Part shown: in pieces, positions 33,999 through 42,314 of the stretch
Numbering within the stretch: the first letter of the stretch is position 1
Layout: the number at the start of each line of letters is the position of its first letter
NCBI GenBank assembly: GCA_020723405.1
Contig: DYIY01000010.1
Coordinates: 73,866 to 137,865 of the forward strand
DNA: 64,000 nucleotides
Direction of reading: 5' to 3'
Source of the DNA: Thiobacillus denitrificans
GTDB taxonomy: Bacteria > Pseudomonadota > Gammaproteobacteria > Burkholderiales > Thiobacillaceae
Position numbers and translations under genes: made by a program
Notes under the pieces: model-generated
The model's database searches: none
The model's input: only the letters and a program-made list of their open reading frames with translations
What the model was told of the DNA's origin: nothing

Positions 33999-35072
33999 AT
34001 GGCTGAAAGAACTCACGAGACCATCGAATCCGGCGCACCGGACCCGATGCCCTACATGCACCCCGTCATGAAGAACAACTACGGCAAGTGGGTGTATCAC
34101 TCCCATCCCAAGCCGGGCGTGCTGTACCACCGCGCCGAGGGCGGCGCCGAAATCTGGACCGTCAAGGCCGGCACCCAGCGGCAGATGGACCACTACACCG
34201 TGCGCAAGCTGGCCGACATCGCCGACCAGTTCGCCGACGGCTACGTGCGCTTCACCACCCGGTCCAACATCGAATACATGGTGACCGACGGCACCAAGGT
34301 GGAGCCCCTCATCAAGGCCCTGAACGACAACGGTTTTCCCGTGGGCGGCACCGCCAACTCCGTTTCCATGATCGCCCACACCCAGGGCTGGCTGCACTGC
34401 GACATCCCCGGCACCGACGCCTCCGGCGTGGTGAAGGCCCTGATGGATGAGCTGTACGACGACTTCGTCAAGTGCGAGATGCCCAACCGGGTCAAGCTGT
34501 CCACCTCCTGCTGCGAGATCAACTGCGGCGGCCAGGCCGACATCGCCATCATCGTGCAGCACACCAAGCCGCCCAAGATCAACCATGACCTGGTGGCCAA
34601 CATCTGCGAACGTCCCTCCGTGGTGGCCCGCTGCCCCGTGGCCGCCATCCGTCCCGCCCTGGTGAACGGCAAGCCCTCCCTGGAAGTGGACGAGAAGAAG
34701 TGCATCTGCTGCGGCGCCTGCTTCCCCCCCTGCCCGCCCATGCAGATCAATGACCCGGTCAACTCCAAGATCGCCATCTGGGTAGGCGGCAAGAACTCCA
34801 ACGCCCGTTCCCGCCCCACCTTCCACAAGCTGGTGGCCGCCGGCCTGCCCAATACCGCGCCCCGTTGGCCCGAAGTCGCGGAAGTGGTCAAGAACATCCT
34901 GGCCGTCTACAAGGCCGATGGCCGTCCCTGGGAGCGGATGGCCGACTGGATCGACCGTATCGGCTGGCCCGCGTTCTTCGAGAAGACCGGTCTGCCCTTC
35001 ACCAAGTATCACATCGATAACTGGCGCGGTGGCCGGAGCAGCCTGAACGCTTCCGCTCACATCCGCTTCTGA
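33999..35072 (+). CDS. dsrB: Reverse-type dissimilatory sulfite reductase beta subunit
   Basis: This 357-residue partner of DsrA has the sirohaem-domain cysteine region STSCCEINCGGQ and a ferredoxin insert with a full four-cysteine set, CICCGACFPPCPPMQI. The ATG at 33999 (MAERTHETIE) follows GGTTGGAGATAAGC and is preferred to an upstream alternative. The alpha2beta2 enzyme is cytoplasmic. A perfect hairpin follows the stop. Confidence 0.98.
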   Translation: MAERTHETIESGAPDPMPYMHPVMKNNYGKWVYHSHPKPGVLYHRAEGGAEIWTVKAGTQRQMDHYTVRKLADIADQFADGYVRFTTRSNIEYMVTDGTKVEPLIKALNDNGFPVGGTANSVSMIAHTQGWLHCDIPGTDASGVVKALMDELYDDFVKCEMPNRVKLSTSCCEINCGGQADIAIIVQHTKPPKINHDLVANICERPSVVARCPVAAIRPALVNGKPSLEVDEKKCICCGACFPPCPPMQINDPVNSKIAIWVGGKNSNARSRPTFHKLVAAGLPNTAPRWPEVAEVVKNILAVYKADGRPWERMADWIDRIGWPAFFEKTGLPFTKYHIDNWRGGRSSLNASAHIRF

Positions 35073-35078
35073 CCCGCA

Positions 35079-35103
35079 CCGGCCCGGGATGACCCCGGGC
35101 CGG
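35079..35103 (+). other. Intercistronic hairpin dsrB-dsrE
   Basis: Perfect 10-bp arms CCGGCCCGGG (35079-35088) and CCCGGGCCGG (35094-35103) flank ATGAC. There is no T-run. Like the hairpins after dsrA and dsrC, it could protect the 3' end of the upstream message or limit read-through. Confidence 0.7.
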
Positions 35104-35138
35104 CGGTGGTTCTGTTAATCGGAGATAGGGATATTTAA

Positions 35139-35498
35139 ATGAAGATCGGCATTATGGTTAGTGAAGGTCCGTACAACCACCAGGCCAGCGATACCGCTTA
35201 CCTGTTTGCCCGTACGGCCATCGAAAAGGGACACAGCGTGCCCCGCGTGTTCTTCTATCACGACGGCGTGAACAACTCGACCAGGCTCACCGAGCCCCCC
35301 CAGGATGACCGCAACGTGGTCAACCGCTGGTCCAAGCTGGCGGAAGACCATGGCGTGGATCTGGTGGTCTGCGTGGCTGCCGGCCTGCGCCGCGGCATCA
35401 AGGACGATATCCTGGCTCCCGGCTTCCGCATTTCCGGTCTGGGCCAGTTGGTGGAAGCCGGCATCCAGTGCGATCGCCTGGTGACTTTCGGCGATTAA
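35139..35498 (+). CDS. dsrE: Sulfur-carrier protein DsrE
   Basis: This 119-residue subunit of the DsrE2F2H2 sulfurtransferase starts MKIGIMVSEGPYNHQ. It carries the persulfide-accepting cysteine at position 78 (LVVCVAAGLRRG), the same position as the active cysteine of Allochromatium DsrE. It passes sulfur from TusA-type carriers to DsrC. It is followed 12 bp later by dsrF. Presence of dsrEFH marks sulfur oxidation rather than sulfate reduction. Confidence 0.96.
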   Translation: MKIGIMVSEGPYNHQASDTAYLFARTAIEKGHSVPRVFFYHDGVNNSTRLTEPPQDDRNVVNRWSKLAEDHGVDLVVCVAAGLRRGIKDDILAPGFRISGLGQLVEAGIQCDRLVTFGD

Positions 35499-35510
35499 GG
35501 GGAACACGAA

Positions 35511-35909
35511 ATGAGCGACATGATGGATGACATGGATGGCGGCGAAGGCGTCGTCAAGAAGTTCATGTTCGTCAACCGCAAGGCGCCCCATGGCACTGTG
35601 TACGCCCTGGAAGGCCTGGAGGTCGTGCTGATCTCCGCCGCCTTCGACCAGGACGTGAGCATGGTGTTCACCGACGACGGCGTCTACGAGTTGATCAAGG
35701 GAATGAACACCAAGGGCATCGAGGTCAAGGATTTCTCCAAGACCTACCGGGCCCTGGAAGGTTACGACATCGAAAAGCTGTATGTCGAAAAGGAATCCAT
35801 GGATGCCCGGGGCCTCACCGAGGACGACCTGATCGTGGATGTGACCGTGCTCGACAGCGGCGAGATGGCCAGCCTCATGGCTGAGCAGGACGTCGTCATC
35901 AGCTTCTGA
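35511..35909 (+). CDS. dsrF: DsrEFH complex subunit DsrF
   Basis: This 132-residue DsrE-fold subunit has the text KKFMFVNRKAPHGTVYALEG and AAFDQDVSMVFTDDGVY. It contains no cysteine, as expected for the structural subunit. The N-terminus is Met/Asp-rich (MSDMMDDMDGGEG). A GGGGAACACGAA ribosome-binding region precedes the start. It assembles with DsrE and DsrH in a hexamer. Confidence 0.95.
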   Translation: MSDMMDDMDGGEGVVKKFMFVNRKAPHGTVYALEGLEVVLISAAFDQDVSMVFTDDGVYELIKGMNTKGIEVKDFSKTYRALEGYDIEKLYVEKESMDARGLTEDDLIVDVTVLDSGEMASLMAEQDVVISF

Positions 35910-35920
35910 GGGATACGAAC

Positions 35921-36220
35921 ATGCTGCATATCGTCAATAAGTCGGCCACCGAGCGCAACTCCCTGGAGAGCTGCCTGCGCATGGCCACCAAGGGTTCCGC
36001 CGTTCTGCTCATCGAGGATGCCGTCTACGCGGCCACCCAGGGCAGCGCGGCGGCTGCGAAAGTCCAGGCGGCCATGGCTGATGTCCAGATCTACGCCCTG
36101 GGACCCGACCTGGATGCGCGCGGCATGGCTGCCCGCGTCCTGGACGGGGTGAAAGTGGTGGATTACGGCGGATTCGTTGATCTCGTCACCGAGCACAACA
36201 GCTGCCAGTCTTGGCTGTAA
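35921..36220 (+). CDS. dsrH: DsrEFH complex subunit DsrH
   Basis: This 99-residue TusB/DsrH-family protein starts MLHIVNKSATERNSLESC. It has two cysteines, Cys18 and Cys95 (EHNSCQSWL). In DsrEFH the DsrE cysteine is essential and the DsrH cysteine is supportive. It lies 11 bp after dsrF. The 25-bp gap to dsrC is AT-rich and may hold part of a dsrC promoter, which could not be confirmed by eye. Confidence 0.95.
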   Translation: MLHIVNKSATERNSLESCLRMATKGSAVLLIEDAVYAATQGSAAAAKVQAAMADVQIYALGPDLDARGMAARVLDGVKVVDYGGFVDLVTEHNSCQSWL

Positions 36221-36245
36221 TTTTTGATTCTTTAGGAGAAATGTC

Positions 36246-36581
36246 ATGCCCATGGTCGAAGTTGCTGGCAAGTCGTTCGAAGTGGACGAAGAGGGTTATC
36301 TGACCAACCTGGCCGATTGGACCAAGGAAATCGCCGATTACCTGGCCAAGGAAGAAAAGGTTGAAATGTCCGAGAGCCACTGGGAAGTGGTGAACTTCCT
36401 GCGCGAATACTACGAGGAGTATCAAATCGCTCCCGCCGTGCGCGTGCTGACCAAGGCCGTCGCCAAGAAGCTGGGTCCGGACAAGGGCAACAACAAGTAC
36501 CTGTACGAACTGTTCCCCTACGGTCCCGCCAAGCAGGCCTGCAAGATCGCCGGCCTGCCCAAGCCGACCGGCTGCATCTGA
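36246..36581 (+). CDS. dsrC: DsrC sulfur substrate carrier
   Basis: This 111-residue protein carries the sulfur atoms oxidised by DsrAB and delivers electrons to DsrMKJOP. Both redox cysteines are present 11 residues apart on the mobile C-terminal arm, Cys99 (QACKIAGL) and the penultimate Cys110 (PTGCI). The core includes MSESHWEVVNFLREYYEE. TTTAGGAGAAATGTC gives a strong ribosome-binding site. Compare the cysteine-free paralogue at 31067-31399, which keeps the arm but not the cysteines. Confidence 0.98.
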   Translation: MPMVEVAGKSFEVDEEGYLTNLADWTKEIADYLAKEEKVEMSESHWEVVNFLREYYEEYQIAPAVRVLTKAVAKKLGPDKGNNKYLYELFPYGPAKQACKIAGLPKPTGCI

Positions 36582-36603
36582 TCGCCCTTCACTGAGCGAT
36601 CCA

Positions 36604-36625
36604 CCCGGCGGGTCCGCCCGCCGGG
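36604..36625 (+). other. Intercistronic hairpin dsrC-dsrM
   Basis: Perfect 9-bp arms CCCGGCGGG (36604-36612) and CCCGCCGGG (36617-36625) have a 4-nt loop TCCG and no T-run. Its place just after dsrC fits a 3'-stabilising hairpin that would raise the level of the dsrC message relative to the membrane-complex genes. Confidence 0.7.
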
Positions 36626-36712
36626 CCAGTGGTACCCGACGTGTCGCCGGCCTCGCCGGCGCGCCGGAGGTTTGTATCGGAATTTCGAACTGCCCGACCC
36701 CCAGAGGAACGG

Positions 36713-37450
36713 ATGACTTCGCTGACGTTTTTCTACACAGGCCTGCTCTACTTCGCCACCTTGGTGCTCTTCGGTGGCCTGGCCTACCGGATTTACGAGT
36801 ACAGCCGCACCCCGGCTCCCCTCAAGATTCCCACCACGCCCGCACCGACTACCAACTCGGGTGTGGTCCTGCGCATGGCGCGGGAAGTCGCCCTGTTTGA
36901 ATCCCTGTTCAAGTCCAACAAGTGGATCTGGCTGTTCGGCTGGCTATTCCACGTGGGCCTGGCCTTGGTGTTGCTGCGCCACGTGCGCTACTTCCAGGAA
37001 CCCGTGTGGTTCTGGGTCGAGTTCATCCAGCCCTTCGGCAAGTACGCCAGCTTCGCCATGGTGGCTGGACTGGCCGGCCTGTGGGCCCGTCGCTTCCTGG
37101 TGGACCGGGTGCGCTACATCTCCACCCCCTCGGACCACCTGATCCTGGCCCTGCTCATCGGCATCGGCCTGTCGGGCATGCTGATGACCTTCGTGGCCCA
37201 CACCGACATCGTGGCCCTCAAGGCCTTCATGCTGGGGCTCATGACCTTCGATTTCCAACCCATGCCGGCCGACGCCGTGCTCATGGCCCATCTGTTCCTG
37301 GTGGCCCTGCTGATGATCATCTTCCCCATCAGCAAGCTGCTCCACGCGCCGGGCATCTTCTTCAGCCCCACCCGCAACCAGGCCGACAACCCCCGCGAGA
37401 CGCGCCACATCGCGCCCTGGGCCGCCGCCCTGGATCGGGACAAGGCCTGA
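36713..37450 (+). CDS. dsrM: DsrM, membrane cytochrome b of DsrMKJOP
   Basis: This 245-residue NarI-like membrane subunit has about six hydrophobic segments and paired histidines for b haems (WLFHVGLALVLLRH and MAHLFLVALLMIIF). It exchanges electrons between the quinone pool and DsrK. The ATG at 36713 (MTSLTFFYTG) is chosen because CAGAGGAAC precedes it. The in-frame upstream extension is arginine-rich and overlaps the post-dsrC region, so it is rejected. Confidence 0.95.
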   Translation: MTSLTFFYTGLLYFATLVLFGGLAYRIYEYSRTPAPLKIPTTPAPTTNSGVVLRMAREVALFESLFKSNKWIWLFGWLFHVGLALVLLRHVRYFQEPVWFWVEFIQPFGKYASFAMVAGLAGLWARRFLVDRVRYISTPSDHLILALLIGIGLSGMLMTFVAHTDIVALKAFMLGLMTFDFQPMPADAVLMAHLFLVALLMIIFPISKLLHAPGIFFSPTRNQADNPRETRHIAPWAAALDRDKA

Positions 37451-37505
37451 TCCGCAGCCCGTCGTTTGAACGCTTACTAACGGTTAAGAGAGTCAAGGAG
37501 CCAAC

Positions 37506-39029
37506 GTGGCAGCCGCCGAGTTCGAAGTCCCCACGCTGACCGAGTACGTGGATGTCCCCAAGATCAAGGAAGGGGCCATGGCCCACGTGAAGTCCTTCGT
37601 CTCCCCCCAGGTGACCCAGGAGTTCATGGGCTACCCCTGGGCCCTGGGCGAGGACTGGAAGGAACGCGCCCTGTTCAAGATGGGCGATCTGCTGGGCAAG
37701 TACCGTTCCCTGCGCGTCTTCATGGACGCCTGCGTGCACTGCGGTGCCTGCACCGACAAGTGCCATTACTTCCTGGGTACCGCCGACCCCAACAACATGC
37801 CGGTGGCCCGCCAGGAACTGATGCGCAAGGTCTATCGCCGCTATTTCACCCTGCCGGGCAAGATCGCCCCCTGGTTGGTGGGCGCCGAGGACCTGACCCA
37901 GGAAACCCTGGAGAAGTGGTACAGCTACTACCACCAGTGTTCCGAATGCCGGCGTTGTTCCGTGTACTGCCCCTACGGCATCGACACCGCCGAGATCACC
38001 ATGGCCGGCCGGGAGATCCTCAACTACGCCGGCATGGGCCAGAAGTACTCCAACGAGATTCTGGTCAAGGTGCAGAAGATCGGTAACAACCTGGGCCTGC
38101 CCGGCCCGGCCCTGGAAGACACCCTGGCCGGCCTGGAAGAGGACATCGAAGCCGACACCGGCGTGCCGGTGAAGATGCCCCTGGACGTGGAAGGGGCCGA
38201 GATCCTGCTGGTCACCCCCTCCGCCGACTTCTTCTCCGAGCCCCACGTGGAGTCCCTCATCGGCTACGCCAAGGTGTTCCATGCCGCCGGCGTGTCCTGG
38301 ACCCTGTCCTCGAAGGCTTCCGAGGCGGGCAACTTCGGTCTGTTCAACGGCAGCTACGAAACCATGCGCACCGTCGCCATGCGGATCCGCGACGCGGCCC
38401 TGGAGCTGGGCTGCAAGCGCATCATCGTGGGCGAATGCGGCCACGCCTGGCGGGTGGCCTACAGCTTCTGGAACACCTTGAACGGCGTGGGCTACGGCGG
38501 TGACGATCCCTTTGCCCGGAAGCTTCAGGAACAACTGGACTCCCGCTATCCCCAGCCCATGCACATCTGTGAATACACCTGGGACCTGATCCAGCAGGGC
38601 GTCCTGAAGTTCGACAAGTCGGCCAACGACGACCGGGTCATCACCTTCCACGATTCCTGCAACGTATCCCGGGGCTCCCGCATGGGCACCGAACCCGGCG
38701 GCCAGTTCACCATCCCGCGCAACATCATCCGGGCGGTGGCCAACAATTTCCATGACATGGACGCCGACACCATCGGCGAGGCCACCTTCTGCTGCGGCGG
38801 GGGTGGCGGCCTGTTGACCGACGACCTGATCGAAGTGCGGGTCAAGGGCGCCTACCCGCGGATGAACGCCTTCAACAACGTGGCCAAGGGCCGGCAGGTG
38901 AATTTCCTGGCCCTGATCTGTGCCATCTGCAAGGCCCAGTTCACGAAGGTGTTCCCGTATTACGGATTTGATCGAAACATGGTCGGTGGCGTGCACCAAC
39001 TCGTCAGCACGGCCATCAAACTGGATTGA
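37506..39029 (+). CDS. dsrK: DsrK, HdrD-like iron-sulfur subunit of DsrMKJOP
   Basis: This 507-residue protein has two [4Fe-4S] motifs, CVHCGACTDKCHYF and CSECRRCSVYCPYG. It also has the CCG-type catalytic cysteines (GECGHAW, then TFCCGGGGGLL), as in heterodisulfide reductase HdrD. It is thought to interact with DsrC and handle its disulfide or trisulfide. It starts at GTG with AAGGAG ahead of it. A late IKLD tail ends the protein. Confidence 0.97.
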   Translation: MAAAEFEVPTLTEYVDVPKIKEGAMAHVKSFVSPQVTQEFMGYPWALGEDWKERALFKMGDLLGKYRSLRVFMDACVHCGACTDKCHYFLGTADPNNMPVARQELMRKVYRRYFTLPGKIAPWLVGAEDLTQETLEKWYSYYHQCSECRRCSVYCPYGIDTAEITMAGREILNYAGMGQKYSNEILVKVQKIGNNLGLPGPALEDTLAGLEEDIEADTGVPVKMPLDVEGAEILLVTPSADFFSEPHVESLIGYAKVFHAAGVSWTLSSKASEAGNFGLFNGSYETMRTVAMRIRDAALELGCKRIIVGECGHAWRVAYSFWNTLNGVGYGGDDPFARKLQEQLDSRYPQPMHICEYTWDLIQQGVLKFDKSANDDRVITFHDSCNVSRGSRMGTEPGGQFTIPRNIIRAVANNFHDMDADTIGEATFCCGGGGGLLTDDLIEVRVKGAYPRMNAFNNVAKGRQVNFLALICAICKAQFTKVFPYYGFDRNMVGGVHQLVSTAIKLD

Positions 39030-39121
39030 AGTAACACCTGGCGGCACGGGTGACCGTGCCAACCCGAGTAGCAGCGTGGTTTGGCGCTCGCGCCGCACGA
39101 ATTGACGATAGGAGAGCGAAG

Positions 39122-41080
39122 ATGGCTGTCACATCCAAGGATGTTAAGAAAACCGAAGGTCTGACCTGGCGCCGTTACAAGGACGGAGAAACCGAGGAAA
39201 ACTACCGCCGTTCCCAGGAAAGGATCTTCCAGGCCAGTTGGACCCACAAGTGCCCCGAGTACGTGCACTCCACGCCCCCTTGCCAGGGTTCCTGCCCCGC
39301 CGGTGAAGATATCCGCGGCTACCTGAACATCGTGCGCGGCATCGAGAAGCCCACCAACGGCATGAGCTGGCAGGAATACGCCTTCCGCCGCATGACCACG
39401 GCCAACCCCTTCCCCGCCGTCATGGGCCGGGTCTGTCCCGCCCCCTGCGAGTCCGGCTGCAACCGCAACCAGATCGAGGAAAACGTCGGCATCAACTCCG
39501 TCGAGCACTTCATCGGCAACTGGGCCCTGGCCAACAACATGGGCTTCGAAAAGCCCGCCATGGAATCCGGCAAGAAGATCGCCATCATCGGCGGTGGTCC
39601 CGCCGGCCTGGCCGCCGCCTACCAACTGCGCCGCATGGGCCATGGCTGCACCATTTTCGACGATCACGCCGAACTGGGCGGCATGATGCGCTACGGCATC
39701 CCGGGCTTCCGGACCCCCCGTGACGTGCTGGACGGCGAGATCAAGCGGATCATCGACATGGGCGTGGAAACCCGCCTGAACACCCGGGTCGGCACCGACG
39801 TGACCATGGCCCAGATCGAGCAGGATTTCGACGCCGTGCTGATCGCCCTGGGCGCCCAGGGCGGCCGTTCCCTGCCGGTGGACGGCGCCGACGCCCCCAA
39901 CTGCGTCACCGCCATGGCCTTCCTGCGGGCTTTCAACGAAGGCCGCCTGCAACACGTGGGCAACCGGGTCGTGGTCATCGGCGGTGGCGACACCTCCATT
40001 GACGTCGCCACCGTCGCCCGCCGTCTCGGCAAGATCACCAATGCCTCCACCACCGACCTGCCGGAAATGGTCCTGGCCGGCCATGCCGCCCACGACGTGG
40101 CTTCCATCGCCGCCCGCCAGGGCGTCGAAGTGGTGCTGATCTCCCGGGCCACCATCGACAAGATGGCCGCCAACAAGCACGAAGTCGAGCAGGCCAAGGC
40201 CGAAGGCATCGAAATCATCGGCGGCGTGACCCCCGTGGCCGTGGTCAAGGGTGCCGACGGCCGGGCCATCGCCCTGCGCGTGGCCGAATTCGAGATGGTC
40301 GGCAACGAGACCAAGATCAAGGAAGGCACCGAGCGCGACATCCACGGCGACCTGATCGTCTCCGCCATCGGCCAGGCCGTGGACTTCACCGGTCTGGAAG
40401 ACTTCAACAACAACAAGGGTCTGATCCGCGCCGACAAGAACTACCGCTTCCCCAACAAGCCCAACGTCTTCGTCGCCGGCGACGTGATCCGTCCCCACCT
40501 GCTGACCACCGCCATCGGCCACGCCCGCATCTGTGCCGACGGCATCGACGCCTTCCTCAAGGGCGAGGAACTGGACCGCCGGCCCAAGGTGGACGTGGCC
40601 CACTGGGACATGGTGCGCAAGTGGGTCGAGTCCGGCCACGAGTACAAGGAACACCACGGGCAGGACTGGGGCACTTCTGAATGGAAGGACACCCTGCACA
40701 ACTACGAGGACCGGTCCGGCCGTTACGTGATCCCCTCCACCGAAATGTTCCTCGGCCACTTCCTCAACACCCCCCGCAATCAGCGTGGCGTGACGGTGCT
40801 GGACAAGGATTCCGCCCTGGGCAACTTCGAGGATCGCCTGCATGCCCTGGACGACAAGCAGGTGGTCAACGAGGCCAAGCGCTGCATGTCCTGCGGCCTG
40901 TGCTTCGAATGCGACAACTGCGTGGTGTACTGCCCCCAGACCGCCGTGTTCAAGGTGAAGAAGAAGGATGGCCCCACCACCGGCCGTTACGTGGACACCG
41001 ACTACAGCAAGTGCATCGGTTGCCACATCTGTGCCGACGTGTGCCCCACCGGCTACATCGTCATGGGCATGGGCGAGTAA
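39122..41080 (+). CDS. dsrL: DsrL, NAD(P)H:acceptor oxidoreductase of the rDsr pathway
   Basis: This 652-residue iron-sulfur flavoprotein resembles the small subunit of glutamate synthase. N-terminal cluster cysteines lie in CPAPCESGCNRN. An FAD-binding IIGGGPAGLAAAYQLRRMG and an NAD(P)-binding VVVIGGGDTSIDVATVARR follow. Two [4Fe-4S] motifs are near the C-terminus (CMSCGLCFECDNCVVYCP and CIGCHICADVCPTGY). In sulfur oxidisers it takes electrons from DsrAB to NAD+. Its location between dsrK and dsrJ is typical of oxidative clusters. The ATG at 39122 has AGGAGAGCGAAG upstream. Confidence 0.97.
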   Translation: MAVTSKDVKKTEGLTWRRYKDGETEENYRRSQERIFQASWTHKCPEYVHSTPPCQGSCPAGEDIRGYLNIVRGIEKPTNGMSWQEYAFRRMTTANPFPAVMGRVCPAPCESGCNRNQIEENVGINSVEHFIGNWALANNMGFEKPAMESGKKIAIIGGGPAGLAAAYQLRRMGHGCTIFDDHAELGGMMRYGIPGFRTPRDVLDGEIKRIIDMGVETRLNTRVGTDVTMAQIEQDFDAVLIALGAQGGRSLPVDGADAPNCVTAMAFLRAFNEGRLQHVGNRVVVIGGGDTSIDVATVARRLGKITNASTTDLPEMVLAGHAAHDVASIAARQGVEVVLISRATIDKMAANKHEVEQAKAEGIEIIGGVTPVAVVKGADGRAIALRVAEFEMVGNETKIKEGTERDIHGDLIVSAIGQAVDFTGLEDFNNNKGLIRADKNYRFPNKPNVFVAGDVIRPHLLTTAIGHARICADGIDAFLKGEELDRRPKVDVAHWDMVRKWVESGHEYKEHHGQDWGTSEWKDTLHNYEDRSGRYVIPSTEMFLGHFLNTPRNQRGVTVLDKDSALGNFEDRLHALDDKQVVNEAKRCMSCGLCFECDNCVVYCPQTAVFKVKKKDGPTTGRYVDTDYSKCIGCHICADVCPTGYIVMGMGE

Positions 41081-41112
41081 TTCCCAGGCGAGCAACTTAA
41101 AGGAAGAACGGC

Positions 41113-41559
41113 ATGGCAAGACTGGCCAATTGGCTGCGACTGGCCGTCCTCGCGGGTGCGGCGGCCCTGATGGCCGCCCCGTCCCTGGAGGCGGTGGCGG
41201 GCGCGGATCTGCCCAAACTTGAGCGTGGCAAGGCCGAGAAGTGCGTGGAAGACACGCAATTCATGCGCCGCAACCACATGGATCTGCTCAAACATCACCG
41301 CGACGAAACGTTGCGCCAGGGCATCCGCACCACCAAGCACAGCCTGAAGAAGTGCGTGGAATGCCACGCCAGCGAAAAGACCGGCAGCGTGGCCGCCAGC
41401 AAGGACGACTTCTGCGCGTCCTGCCACAGCTACGCCGCCGTCAAGCTGGACTGCTGGGACTGCCATGCCACCAAGCCGGGCAAGAAACCGGTGCAACAGG
41501 CCGGACAGCCCGCCACCTCACCACTCATGGCCTCCACGCCCATGGAGGGTAAGCAATGA
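41113..41559 (+). CDS. dsrJ: DsrJ, periplasmic trihaem cytochrome c
   Basis: This 148-residue protein has an uncleaved or cleaved N-terminal signal (LRLAVLAGAAALMAAPSLEA) and three CXXCH motifs (CVECHAS, CASCHSY, CWDCHAT). Cys44 (EKCVEDTQ) lies outside the haem motifs, in the place where Allochromatium DsrJ has the cysteine ligand of an unusual His/Cys haem. It is a periplasmic part of DsrMKJOP. Overlap with dsrO is ATGA. Confidence 0.95.
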   Translation: MARLANWLRLAVLAGAAALMAAPSLEAVAGADLPKLERGKAEKCVEDTQFMRRNHMDLLKHHRDETLRQGIRTTKHSLKKCVECHASEKTGSVAASKDDFCASCHSYAAVKLDCWDCHATKPGKKPVQQAGQPATSPLMASTPMEGKQ

Positions 41560-42311
41560 GCGAGCCCATCAAGCAAGACACTCCGGCTGCCGACGGTGAA
41601 CGCCGGACCTTCCTCAAAGCGGGTGCCGCCGTGGCCGGCGCCGTGGTCGCCCCCGGCGTGCTGCTCTACGGGGTCTCCCAGGCCCGGCCGCCGGAAGAGG
41701 GCGCCTCCAGCAAACAGCGCTGGGGACTCCTGATCGATACCACCAAGTGCGGCGGCGGTTGCCACACCTGCGTGGACGCCTGCAACGCCGAGAACGGCCT
41801 GGACGGCAAGACCGGGCCCCAGGATCCCCAGTGGATCCGCAAGGTGGACATCAAAGATCTGCGCACGGGTTACGTGCAAAGCCTGCCCATGATGTGCCAG
41901 CACTGTGAACATCCGCCCTGCGTGGACGTGTGTCCCACCGGCGCCTCCATGAAACGGGCCGACGGCATCGTGCTGGTGGATCGGCACATCTGCATCGGCT
42001 GCCGCTATTGCATGATGGCCTGCCCCTACAAGGCCCGTTCCTTCGTGCACGAGCCCCTCACCGACCAAAACCCGGAAGTGCCTCGGGGCAAGGGCTGTGT
42101 GGAATCCTGCACCCTGTGCGTGCAACGGGTGGACCGGGACGAGCAACCGGCCTGCGTGGAAGCCTGCACCGCCGAGGGCCACCAGGCCATGATCTTCGGT
42201 GACCTGAAGGACCCCCAGAGCGCTATCTCCCAGGCGCTGAAGAGCGTGGACAGTGTGGAAGTCCGTGCCGATCTGGGCCTCAACACCGGCGTCCGTTACC
42301 AAGGGATCTAA
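41556..42311 (+). CDS. dsrO: DsrO, periplasmic ferredoxin-like subunit
   Basis: This 251-residue protein has a Tat signal (GERRTFLKAGAAVAGAVVAP) and multiple [4Fe-4S] motifs of the NrfC/DmsB type (CGGGCHTCVDACNAEN, CQHCEHPPCVDVCPTG, CIGCRYCMMACPYKARS, CTLCVQRVD). It links DsrJ haems to the DsrP membrane subunit. The gap to dsrP is 3 bp. Confidence 0.96.
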   Translation: MSEPIKQDTPAADGERRTFLKAGAAVAGAVVAPGVLLYGVSQARPPEEGASSKQRWGLLIDTTKCGGGCHTCVDACNAENGLDGKTGPQDPQWIRKVDIKDLRTGYVQSLPMMCQHCEHPPCVDVCPTGASMKRADGIVLVDRHICIGCRYCMMACPYKARSFVHEPLTDQNPEVPRGKGCVESCTLCVQRVDRDEQPACVEACTAEGHQAMIFGDLKDPQSAISQALKSVDSVEVRADLGLNTGVRYQGI

Positions 42312-42314
42312 AGC

